NCBI GenBank assembly: GCA_021775385.1
Contig: JAJFHW010000038.1
Coordinates: forward strand, 1-6,636
Length of the DNA stretch: 6,636 bases
Reading direction: 5' to 3'
Source: Hyphomicrobiales bacterium
Lineage (GTDB): Bacteria > Pseudomonadota > Alphaproteobacteria > Rhizobiales > HXMU1428-3
The position numbers were made by a program, and so were the translations under genes. A model generated the notes under the pieces. That model was not told where the DNA came from and did not search any database. It was given only the letters and a program-made list of their open reading frames with translations. Below are positions 1-5,749 of this stretch, piece after piece. Each line of letters opens with the position of its first letter. Positions within the stretch are counted from its first letter, which is position 1.

Positions 1-1
1 A

Positions 2-1324
2 GTTCGATCTGCTCTCTTGGAGCGCAAATTATTAATGAGCTTGTTGCCAGGCTTCATCAAACCTCTTCGTTTTGTCTTGCCCTATAAAAAAGGCATGCGC
101 CCACTCTGGCTACTACGTTTAGGCTTATGGATTTATGATCATCTTGGACCTCTAGGTGGTCTTTCACCAACTGCTAGGAGATCATTTCAAAATAATGAAT
201 TTAGTCCAGTACTCATAGAGCACTTTACTGAAGGGCTGGAATATTCTGATGGCTGGGTTGATGATGCAAGGCTCGTTATTTTTAATGCTATTGAGGCCGC
301 TCAAGAAGGAGCTGACATCCGTTCCTATTGTAAAGTCAAGTCAGCAGTTAGAGATGAGGGGCACTGGTTCATTACTCTCTCAAACGGAGAAAGCATAAAA
401 GTAAAAGCCCTGGTAAATGCAACGGGTCCGTTTGTTAATCAATTCATCAAAGAAGCAGAAAAGTCAGAGCCACTGCGCTCAATACGGCTTGTTCGAGGCA
501 GTCACATCGTGGTGCCAAAGCTATATGATTTGGATCAAGCTTTTATTTTGCAACAAGATGATGGACGCATTATTTTCACCATTCCATATGAGAAATATTT
601 TACCCTTGTTGGCACAACGGAAACTCAGCATGATGGCCCTTTAAAAAAAATAGGGGCAAGCGAAGAAGAAATTAAATATTTACTCAGCGCTGTAAATCGA
701 GATTTTAGAAAATCACTCAAACGTTCAGATGTCACTTGGACATTTTCAGGCGTAAGACCTCTTTTTGATAAATCTAAAAAATCGTCAAAAGAAAAAAAGG
801 CCTCTCATAAAGTGAGCCGCGATTATGAGCTTGCTGTTGATAAAGCAGCTGACTTGCCAATCATTCATGTCTATGGCGGAAAAATTACGACCTTTAGAAA
901 ATTAGCCGTTGATACAGTTGATCTTCTAAAACCATTTTTTGCAAAACTAGGAAGCAGCCGTACAGAGGCAGTGCCATATGCAGCCTTTGACTCAGTCGGT
1001 CACGAAAATTGGCTAAAGGCCTACCACGAACAATATGTCTTATTACCTCTTTCATTAAGAAGCCGTTGGTTAAATTCTTATGGGCGGCGGGCAGACTGGT
1101 TTTTAAAAGGCGTGAAGTCAAAAAAAGAACTCGGCAAGGAATTTGGCGCTGGGTTATTTGAGCGAGAAGTCAGATATTTAATGACACACGAATGGGCAAT
1201 GACGGCTGAAGATGTTTTATGGCGGCGCACAAAACTTGGCTTGCACATGACGAGCTCGCAAAGAGATGTATTAGAAACTTGGATGCAAGAGCAACAAGAG
1301 CGATCTGAGTTATATCAGATATAA
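2..1324 (+). CDS. glpD: Aerobic glycerol-3-phosphate dehydrogenase, 5'-truncated by window edge
   Basis: FAD-dependent enzyme that oxidises sn-glycerol 3-phosphate to dihydroxyacetone phosphate and passes electrons to ubiquinone; it acts at the inner face of the cytoplasmic membrane. The frame is open from base 2, and the five codons before the TTG at 17 (V-R-S-A-L) already align with E. coli GlpD, so the gene begins upstream of the window. Roughly 60-65 residues are missing, including the N-terminal GxGxxG FAD loop. About 440 residues remain. Family signatures seen: FEYSD-like GLEYSDGWVDDARL (nt 230-275), VNATGPFV, the substrate-region RGSHIVVP (485-520), SGVRPL, and the C-terminal FAD contact YGGKITTFRKLA (872-907), followed by a DAO_C-type helical domain with HEWAMTAEDVLWRRTKLG. 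A lysine/serine-rich insert lies just after SGVRPLF. The end is typical of the family. glpK follows after 58 nt on the same strand, which suggests one transcript. Confidence 0.96.
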   Translation, partial: VRSALLERKLLMSLLPGFIKPLRFVLPYKKGMRPLWLLRLGLWIYDHLGPLGGLSPTARRSFQNNEFSPVLIEHFTEGLEYSDGWVDDARLVIFNAIEAAQEGADIRSYCKVKSAVRDEGHWFITLSNGESIKVKALVNATGPFVNQFIKEAEKSEPLRSIRLVRGSHIVVPKLYDLDQAFILQQDDGRIIFTIPYEKYFTLVGTTETQHDGPLKKIGASEEEIKYLLSAVNRDFRKSLKRSDVTWTFSGVRPLFDKSKKSSKEKKASHKVSRDYELAVDKAADLPIIHVYGGKITTFRKLAVDTVDLLKPFFAKLGSSRTEAVPYAAFDSVGHENWLKAYHEQYVLLPLSLRSRWLNSYGRRADWFLKGVKSKKELGKEFGAGLFEREVRYLMTHEWAMTAEDVLWRRTKLGLHMTSSQRDVLETWMQEQQERSELYQI

Positions 1325-1368
1325 TGAGATAGTAATATCATGGTTTCTAACCTTGAAACAAGTGAATG

Positions 1369-1374
1369 AGGAAG
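1369..1374 (+). promoter_or_regulatory. Ribosome binding site deciding the glpK start
   Basis: An AGGAAG stretch (preceded by G) lies 8 nt before the GTG at 1383. This is the only good Shine-Dalgarno match near the beginning of glpK, so it favours GTG 1383 over the in-frame TTG at 1353 or GTG at 1362, neither of which has such a site at proper distance. Confidence 0.7.
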
Positions 1375-1382
1375 CAGGTATC

Positions 1383-2903
1383 GTGAAAAACTATATTCTC
1401 AGCCTTGATCAAGGAACAACATCAAGCAGAGCTCTCCTCTTTGATCAAAACCAAAAAATTGTTGGGTTAGGGCAATTTCCCTTCAAGCAAATTTATCCGC
1501 AATCTGGATGGGTAGAGCATAGCCCAATTGAAATTTGGCAAACCACATTGCAAGCTGCCAAAGAGGCCATTTCGAGTGCAAAAATAAACACAAATGAAAT
1601 AGCAAGCCTTGCCATTACCAATCAAAGAGAAACAACAGTTCTTTGGGAAAAGGCAACAGGAACTCCTGTTTACAACGCAATCGTTTGGCAAGATAGACGA
1701 ACAAGTGAACTTTGCACCACATTAAAATCTGCGGGAAAAGAAGCCCTGGTCAGAGAAAAGACGGGTCTTTTGCTCGACCCTTATTTTAGTGCAACAAAAC
1801 TCAAATGGATCTTGGATCACACTGAGACAAAAGGCGCGTCTCTTCGAGAGAGAGCGACAAATGGAGAGCTTTGTTTTGGCACTATAGACAGTTGGCTCCT
1901 TTGGAATTTAACAAGCGGCAAAGAGCATAAGACAGATGCAACAAATGCCTCAAGAACCATGCTTTACAATATTGTAGACGGGCAATGGGATGAGGATCTA
2001 TTAGAGCTCTTTGAGATACCTACGGAGCTTTTGCCAGAAGTGATGAACACAGTAGATGAGTTTGGACAAACAGCACCAGATTTGTTTGGAACTTCAATCT
2101 CAATCAAAGCGATGGCGGGTGACCAGCATTCAGCTTTTATTGGTCAGGCATGTTTCAAAAAGGGGGATATTAAGTCAACCTACGGTACGGGCTGTTTTGC
2201 TCTGCAAAATATCGGAAAAAATATGGGTCGCCCTAAAACGGGCTTGCTCACCACTATAGCTTACCAATTAAATGGAAAACCAACCTATGCAATTGAAGGA
2301 TCTATTTTTATCGCAGGCGCTGGTGTTCAGTGGTTGCGAGATGAAGTGGAACTGATTAAGGAAGTTTCAGAATGTGATGAGTTGGCAGAAAATTCAAATC
2401 AGGAAGATCCTGTGTGCTTGGTACCTGCTTTTACAGGGTTGGGAGCTCCTTATTGGCAATCAGAGGCAAGAGGGGCACTTTTAAACTTAACAAGGGGAAC
2501 AGGAAAAGCTGAGATAGTACGCGCGACCCTGGAAGCCGTGGGTTTTCAAACCAAAGATTTATTTAACGCCATGGCACGGGACCAAAATGAAGTAGAGGAG
2601 GACAGCAATACCACGCCCGCAACATTAAGGGTAGATGGTGGGCTCACAAACTCAGATTGGACCATGCAGTTTTTAGCAAATATTTTAAACTACAAAATAG
2701 AAGTGAGTAAAACTTCTGAGGCAACAGCTCTTGGTGTTGCTTATCTTGCCGGCGCTGAAAACGGCCTCTATGGCAGTTTTGATGATTTCTCAGAAAAATG
2801 GAAATATTCGAAAAAATACCAGCCAAAACAAAATGAAAGCTGGAGAACTGAGAAATATAGAATCTGGAAAAAAGCAGTTAGGTCTTTAATCAACTCAACT
2901 TAA
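1383..2903 (+). CDS. glpK: Glycerol kinase
   Basis: Cytoplasmic FGGY-family kinase that phosphorylates glycerol with ATP to sn-glycerol 3-phosphate, trapping it in the cell and supplying GlpD encoded just upstream. From GTG 1383 the protein is 506 residues, close to the 502 of E. coli GlpK. Residues seen: phosphate-binding DQGTTSSR (9-16), glycerol-binding TNQRET (Arg82, Glu83), VWQDRR, DPYF (Tyr134), the catalytic aspartate in AGDQ (Asp247), ATP-site YGTGCF (267-272), and the second FGGY part AFTGLGAPYW and RVDGG. The start is chosen because homology begins at KNYILSLDQGTT and because of the ribosome binding site at 1369. The E. coli fructose-1,6-bisphosphate loop GGKGGTR is replaced here (residues about 232-238, DLFGTS), and the phospho-histidine segment of Gram-positive GlpK is also absent, so these two known controls are not expected. 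A small acidic insert lies at about 400-409. No terminator lies directly after the stop. Confidence 0.97.
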   Translation: MKNYILSLDQGTTSSRALLFDQNQKIVGLGQFPFKQIYPQSGWVEHSPIEIWQTTLQAAKEAISSAKINTNEIASLAITNQRETTVLWEKATGTPVYNAIVWQDRRTSELCTTLKSAGKEALVREKTGLLLDPYFSATKLKWILDHTETKGASLRERATNGELCFGTIDSWLLWNLTSGKEHKTDATNASRTMLYNIVDGQWDEDLLELFEIPTELLPEVMNTVDEFGQTAPDLFGTSISIKAMAGDQHSAFIGQACFKKGDIKSTYGTGCFALQNIGKNMGRPKTGLLTTIAYQLNGKPTYAIEGSIFIAGAGVQWLRDEVELIKEVSECDELAENSNQEDPVCLVPAFTGLGAPYWQSEARGALLNLTRGTGKAEIVRATLEAVGFQTKDLFNAMARDQNEVEEDSNTTPATLRVDGGLTNSDWTMQFLANILNYKIEVSKTSEATALGVAYLAGAENGLYGSFDDFSEKWKYSKKYQPKQNESWRTEKYRIWKKAVRSLINST

Positions 2904-3053
2904 TATTTAAGGGGAAGTCACTTAAGCAAACCTGCAGAACTGTTTCTAAAACCTTTAAAAAGTATGAAACTCGAGTCTACGGATTATTAACCGAATCAGC
3001 CCAGATTATATACATTCTTTCGGGCATTCACATTAGTATATTTTGACGTTTAT

Positions 3054-3100
3054 AGCGTATTACGCAAAAGTGGTTGCCGGTTTTGCGATAATAATACGCT
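3054..3100. repeat. Palindromic intergenic repeat, copy 1 (REP/RIME-like)
   Basis: A 47-nt imperfect palindrome. The left arm AGCGTATTA (3054-3062) pairs with TAATACGCT (3092-3100), and CGCAAAA (3063-3069) pairs with TTTTGCG (3081-3087). ATAA (3088-3091) forms a 4-nt bulge, and the loop is GTGGTTGCCGG. The AAAAGTGG..CCGGTTTT core is the one common in intergenic palindromes of Rhizobiales-type alphaproteobacteria; that family link is from memory, not from a search. Copy 2 follows after 8 nt in the same orientation. Confidence 0.85.
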
Positions 3101-3108
3101 TAAACAAG

Positions 3109-3158
3109 AGCGTATTACGCAAAAGTGATTATCGGTTTTTTTGCGATAATAATACGTT
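3109..3158. repeat. Palindromic intergenic repeat, copy 2 (REP/RIME-like)
   Basis: A 50-nt second copy in direct orientation with the same arms and the same ATAA bulge. It differs by a T7 instead of T4 run (three extra T, 3136-3142), a loop of GTGATTATCGG (three transitions towards A/T compared with copy 1), and an end of TAATACGTT, which turns one G-C pair into a G-T wobble. Pairing is therefore kept at the outer stem, while the inner stem is lengthened on one side only. Confidence 0.85.
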
Positions 3159-3171
3159 TGGAAAAAATGGT

Positions 3172-3210
3172 TAGAGCATTTCATTGAATTTATCAAAAAG
3201 GAATGTTCTA
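3172..3210. repeat. Imperfect palindrome downstream of the tandem repeats
   Basis: TAGAGCATT (3172-3180) can pair with AATGTTCTA (3202-3210) over 9 positions with one G-T wobble, leaving a 21-nt AT-rich loop. The TAGAGCAT outer arm resembles the ends of another group of alphaproteobacterial intergenic palindromes (GAGCAT..ATGCTC). It may be a decayed member; the loop does not carry the AAAAGTGG core. Confidence 0.5.
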
Positions 3211-3306
3211 GAGCTTCACCAGTGTTTGGTTAAAAGTTGAAACGATCTTTTATTTTTTAAGTAATGCGTTCCCCCAACTATGTTTTGGTATCGCATAGCA
3301 TATATT

Positions 3307-3345
3307 GATTTTGTCACGCGTACATGAACTGAATTTGTCACGCGT
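3307..3345. repeat. Direct repeat of TTTGTCACGCGT, two copies at 24-nt period
   Basis: The 12-mer TTTGTCACGCGT occurs at 3310-3321 and 3334-3345; including flanks, GA(T/A)TTTGTCACGCGT is repeated with one mismatch. Each copy contains the self-complementary hexamer ACGCGT. The role is unknown: it could be a remnant of a small repeat element or a protein-binding pair. Confidence 0.7.
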
Positions 3346-3356
3346 TAAAGTTTTCT

Positions 3357-3382
3357 GCGTACCTGTTTTGCGTACCTGTTTT
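3357..3382. repeat. Perfect tandem duplication of a 13-mer
   Basis: GCGTACCTGTTTT occurs twice with no gap (3357-3369, 3370-3382), followed by a partial third match (CGCGTAAAA, 3383-3391). The GCGTAC(A/C)TG motif also appears at 3318-3325 in the preceding repeat, so both repeat patches appear to share one degenerate unit. They lie directly upstream of the terminator hairpin. Confidence 0.75.
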
Positions 3383-3387
3383 CGCGT

Positions 3388-3423
3388 AAAAGGCCTCCTT
3401 AAAAAATTTTAAGGAGGCCCTTT
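3388..3423. terminator. Bidirectional intrinsic terminator between glpK and grpE
   Basis: The stem GGCCTCCTT plus AAAA (3392-3404) pairs with TTTT plus AAGGAGGCC (3407-3419), 13 perfect pairs folding to a tight loop. An A-run (3388-3391) precedes it and a T-run with more T (3421-3423, then AATTT) follows, so it reads as a rho-independent terminator on both strands. It lies about 70 nt after the grpE stop and about 490 nt after the glpK stop. It most naturally ends grpE transcription and protects both convergent genes from read-through. Confidence 0.88.
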
Positions 3424-3493
3424 AATTTCTAAAACCTAATTTTATAATTTCCTGTGTTAGCGAAAACTAGCTAGTGAGAAGGTGGGAATGATC

Positions 3494-4252
3494 TTAAACG
3501 GATTTATCAACTTTTTCTTCACTATCTGCTTTAGAGGTAGTTTTTGTCTCTTGCTCAGCTTTAGGCTCTTTCGAAGGCTTTTGCCCCCCCTTTGCAACGC
3601 CAACCATGGCCGGGCGCAAAACTCTTTTATCAATAGTAAATCCAGGGGCAACTACTTCTAAAATCGTACCCGCAGTAATGTCAGGGTTTGGAATTTCAAA
3701 AAGAGCCTGATGAGAGTTAGGGTCAAAAATTTCCCCTTTTGGGTCTATTCTTTTAATGCCATGTCGCTCAAGAACATTTGTCAATTCGCGGCCTGTCATC
3801 TCAACACCTTCAACGAGTGCTTTAAGTGCAACGTCTTCATCAACAGCGCCTTCAGGCACAGCTGAAAGAGTGCGTGTTAAATTATCATCAAGAGTAACAA
3901 TATCTTTCGCAAAATTTGTAATGGCAAATTTTGCCATATCTTGCTTTTCGCGCTCTGTCCGGCGGCGCAAATTTTCCATATCAGCAGCCTGGCGAAGAAG
4001 TTTATCCTTCAGCTCAGTAACCTCAGCTTCAAGAACTTCAATAGGATCTGGTTCAGAAACGGCTTCACTGTCTTCTAATTGAGCGTCATCAACTGACGTT
4101 TCAGGTTCCATTTTTTCTTCGCTTTTTTCGTTACTGTGTTTTTTACCAGGCGCTTTAGCACTTGATTTTGAAGCAGTAGCTTCGGCTGCACCAGCTTCTA
4201 CTACAGTGTCGTCTTGCCCATTTGGCTCTTTAGGATCTGGTGTTTCGCTCAT
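3494..4252 (-). CDS. grpE: Nucleotide exchange factor GrpE
   Basis: Cytoplasmic homodimeric co-chaperone that releases ADP from DnaK and so drives the DnaK-DnaJ cycle. From the ATG at 4252 the protein has 252 residues. Residues 1-70 are a low-complexity acidic, alanine- and lysine-rich tail. The long coiled coil spans about 70-125 (VLEAEVTELKDKLLRQ, then MENLRRRTEREKQ), the helical bundle lies at about 138-165, and the C-terminal beta domain at 165-222 carries the family pattern IFDPNSHQALFEIP and GFTIDKRVLRPAMVGVAK. A charged tail of about 30 residues follows. E. coli GrpE is 197 residues, so both tails are long. An in-frame TTG at 4273 would add 7 residues, but it has no ribosome site and MSE is the better start; even so, the best Shine-Dalgarno (GAGG, about 15 nt upstream) is distant. 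A run of seven G lies in codons 221-223. hrcA lies upstream on the same strand. Confidence 0.96.
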   Translation of the reverse strand: MSETPDPKEPNGQDDTVVEAGAAEATASKSSAKAPGKKHSNEKSEEKMEPETSVDDAQLEDSEAVSEPDPIEVLEAEVTELKDKLLRQAADMENLRRRTEREKQDMAKFAITNFAKDIVTLDDNLTRTLSAVPEGAVDEDVALKALVEGVEMTGRELTNVLERHGIKRIDPKGEIFDPNSHQALFEIPNPDITAGTILEVVAPGFTIDKRVLRPAMVGVAKGGQKPSKEPKAEQETKTTSKADSEEKVDKSV

Positions 4253-4498
4253 AAGTTTTACGTTTTGCCTCAATAAATTTTAGTCACTAACTCTAAAGCC
4301 AAAATACTGAGAAACAGTCTCAATTTGTTTGGCTTGTCCTTGTATAATCAAGTTTCGAGAAGGATATTGGCTGTTTGGTTTAAAAAATCAAGTCATTTAC
4401 ACCTTAAAGAGTGATTTCTTGGGTAAAAATTATAATGAAATCTAACCATTTCTTAAATCAGTAAAATGCTCAAATTACTTCCTCAATCAAAAAGGGTG
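4253..4498 (-). promoter_or_regulatory. Long grpE leader / hrcA-grpE spacer with small dyads
   Basis: A 246-nt AT-rich gap lies between the hrcA stop and grpE. On the minus strand it holds a heat-shock-like promoter (4364-4392), a CTTG-ATTATA-CAAG dyad (4339-4352), a TGAGA/TCTCA stem with 5-nt loop (4308-4322) and a TTTAG..CTAAA dyad (about 4277-4295). No open frame of convincing quality is present; an 18-codon ATG frame lacks a ribosome site. There is no obvious terminator after hrcA, so read-through into grpE remains possible. Confidence 0.45.
4364..4392 (-). promoter_or_regulatory. Candidate heat-shock (sigma-32-type) promoter for grpE
   Basis: Reading the minus strand, CTTG (4392-4389) is followed after 18 nt by CCAATAT (4370-4364), close to the alphaproteobacterial RpoH pattern CTTG-N17/18-CYTATNT (one mismatch; consensus recalled from Agrobacterium heat-shock work). 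The same place also reads as a weak sigma-70 promoter (TTGATT, 17 nt, AATATC). It would give a leader of about 105 nt before grpE. Confidence 0.35.
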
Positions 4499-5566
4499 TT
4501 AGGAGCTAATCAATCTGCTCATTAATTTCGCTGTGTAATCTACCATCGGGATTATTCGGGCATAATTGAGGCGTGTTGGGCCAATTATTCCCATAACACC
4601 TACGATATTACGCTCACTGTCTTTAAAAGGAGCCGCAACAATTGAAGAACCAGATAATGAAAATAGTTTATTTTCCGAGCCAATAAAGATACGCACCCCA
4701 TTAGCTTCTTCAGAGGCACTTAATAATTTAACAAGTTCATTTTTCGTCTCAAGATCATCAAATAGCTTACGAACTCGCTCTAACTCCTCAGCAGCATTAA
4801 TATCTTCAATTAGTTTAGAGCGACCTCTGACGATAAGGCTTTTCTTGCCATTTTCTTCACCAGACCAAAGCGCTACACCAGATTGGATGAGTTTGGTCGT
4901 TATGCTATCCAACTCAGCAGATTGGGTGCGCAATTCTTCTTCGATAAAGAACTTAGCTTCATCAATTGTCCGTCCTTGCAAGCGTGTGCTCAAATAGTTG
5001 GAGGCTTCAACCAAGGCTGATTGCGGTAAATCTTTCGGAATATCAATAATCCGGTTTTCAATACTGTTCTCTTCACCAACAAGCACCACCAATGCCTTAC
5101 CTGGCTCAAGACGAACAAACTCGATTTGTTTGAGCTTGTTGATCTGTTTTTCGGTAAGAACAATTCCCGCACATTGTGAAAGGCCTGATAAAAGCTCACC
5201 AGCTTCGGTTAGCATGTCTTCAACGGGTTTGTTTTGTACATCTGAAGATATCTGCTGTTCAATTGAATGCCGTTCTTCTTGTGATAAATCACCAACTTGC
5301 AACAAACCATCAACAAACATGCGTAGACCAACTTCAGTTGGAAGGCGCCCTGCAGACGTATGAGGCTGAATGATTAGACCAGCTTCTTCCAAGTCAGACA
5401 TGACATTACGAACAGAGGCTGGCGAGAGCGTCATAGGCAAATGACGACTAATATTTCGTGAGCCAACAGGTTCCCCCGTTTCAAGAAAACTTTCAACAAT
5501 CGTTCGGAATATCTCAAGTGACCTGTTGTTTAAGTCCAGAAGATTGTGAGGGGGTTGATTGGCCAT
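4499..5566 (-). CDS. hrcA: Heat-inducible transcription repressor HrcA
   Basis: DNA-binding repressor of class I heat-shock genes; in other bacteria it binds the CIRCE inverted repeat in front of groESL and needs GroEL to stay active. The protein has 355 residues, within the family range of about 340-360. The N-terminal winged helix spans about 15-80: RSLEIFRTIVESFLETGEPVGS (17-36), recognition-helix region LSPASVRNVMSDLEEAGLI (47-65) and the wing signature HTSAGRLPT (69-77), followed by LRMFVDGLL. A central GAF-like and dimerisation region follows (VGEENSIENRIIDIP; then GSENKLFSLSGSSIVAAPF, GVMGIIGPTRLNYARIIPMVDYTA near the end). The start ATG at 5566 has only a weak AAAG ribosome site. It is divergent from rph (183-nt spacer) and upstream of grpE, the usual alphaproteobacterial order. 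No CIRCE site lies in this window, so its targets are elsewhere. Confidence 0.96.
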   Translation of the reverse strand: MANQPPHNLLDLNNRSLEIFRTIVESFLETGEPVGSRNISRHLPMTLSPASVRNVMSDLEEAGLIIQPHTSAGRLPTEVGLRMFVDGLLQVGDLSQEERHSIEQQISSDVQNKPVEDMLTEAGELLSGLSQCAGIVLTEKQINKLKQIEFVRLEPGKALVVLVGEENSIENRIIDIPKDLPQSALVEASNYLSTRLQGRTIDEAKFFIEEELRTQSAELDSITTKLIQSGVALWSGEENGKKSLIVRGRSKLIEDINAAEELERVRKLFDDLETKNELVKLLSASEEANGVRIFIGSENKLFSLSGSSIVAAPFKDSERNIVGVMGIIGPTRLNYARIIPMVDYTAKLMSRLISS

Positions 5567-5597
5567 ATATCTTTCAAGTTTTCATGAGGTTTAATCT

Positions 5598-5632
5598 AAA
5601 TTAATGAGAGGGGGAAGCTTCGTCAATACAAG
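5598..5632 (-). promoter_or_regulatory. Candidate overlapping sigma-70 and heat-shock promoters for hrcA
   Basis: On the minus strand TTGACG (5626-5621) stands 17 nt before TAATTT (5603-5598), a good -35 with a mediocre -10. Overlapping it, CTTG (5632-5629) stands 17 nt before CCTCTCAT (5611-5604), which resembles the RpoH-type -10. Transcription would start near 5590 with a leader of about 25 nt before the hrcA ATG. Confidence 0.42.
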
Positions 5633-5680
5633 ACTGAGTTTAAAACAAAAACCAAAGATAACAAAAAGCTGAAAAGTGTC

Positions 5681-5709
5681 TTGTACTAAATCGCAGCCTG
5701 CCATAGGTT
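5681..5709 (+). promoter_or_regulatory. Weak candidate promoter for rph
   Basis: TTGTAC (5681-5686) is followed after 17 nt by TAGGTT (5704-5709). The -35 matches well, but the -10 matches only three of six. It is the best plus-strand candidate in the hrcA-rph spacer and is placed about 40 nt before the rph start. Confidence 0.25.
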
Positions 5710-5749
5710 ATGTGCTTAAATCAGGAAAATAGGGGCTAAAGAGGTAATA

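Larger units (their letters stand above)
2904..3493. other. Gene-free intergenic region between convergent glpK and grpE
   Basis: No frame here shows a credible start, ribosome binding site and length, and the only open frame reaching in (3457-3651, minus) is an alternative frame of the grpE tail. The content is repeats: two tandem palindromes (3054-3158), an imperfect palindrome (3172-3210), short direct repeats sharing GCGT (3307-3382) and a terminator hairpin (3388-3423). The first 150 nt after glpK hold nothing recognisable apart from a small TTAAG/CTTAA dyad. Confidence 0.75.

Noticed and set aside
17..19. TTG at 17 as the real start of glpD
   Set aside because: The codons before it are open and align with GlpD, and the FAD loop of the family would be missing. 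The gene simply enters from the left edge.
643..650. A8 run in glpD as a frameshift site
   Set aside because: The frame runs through with conserved GlpD sequence on both sides. A-runs of this size are expected in an AT-rich gene coding Lys-Lys, and nothing conserved points to slippage.
1353..1382. TTG 1353 (or GTG 1362) as glpK start
   Set aside because: No ribosome site at proper distance and no homology in the extra ten residues. GTG 1383 has AGGAAG at 8 nt and the usual beginning of the protein.
3054..3158. Short CRISPR array
   Set aside because: Only two units, separated by 8 nt, each a palindrome; there are no spacers of regular length and no cas genes.
3457..3651. 64-residue minus-strand frame overlapping the grpE end as a separate gene
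   Set aside because: It has no own start signal. It is the +1 frame of grpE and is of interest only in connection with the G7 run.
3756..4082. 108-residue plus-strand frame opposite grpE
   Set aside because: Antisense shadow: serine/arginine-rich translation, no ribosome site, and the opposite strand is clearly grpE.
4155..4163. TTAGCACTT as CIRCE operator half-site (and GAGTGC at 3815-3820)
   Set aside because: Both lie inside grpE, lack the inverted partner at 9-nt spacing, and can be explained by the coding sequence.
4253..4273. TTG 4273 as grpE start
   Set aside because: It adds seven residues with no ribosome site before it; MSE at 4252 is the usual kind of start.
4566..5363. Two consecutive plus-strand frames opposite hrcA
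   Set aside because: Their openness follows from hrcA codon use; composition is serine-rich and unlike any protein I recognise, with no ribosome sites.
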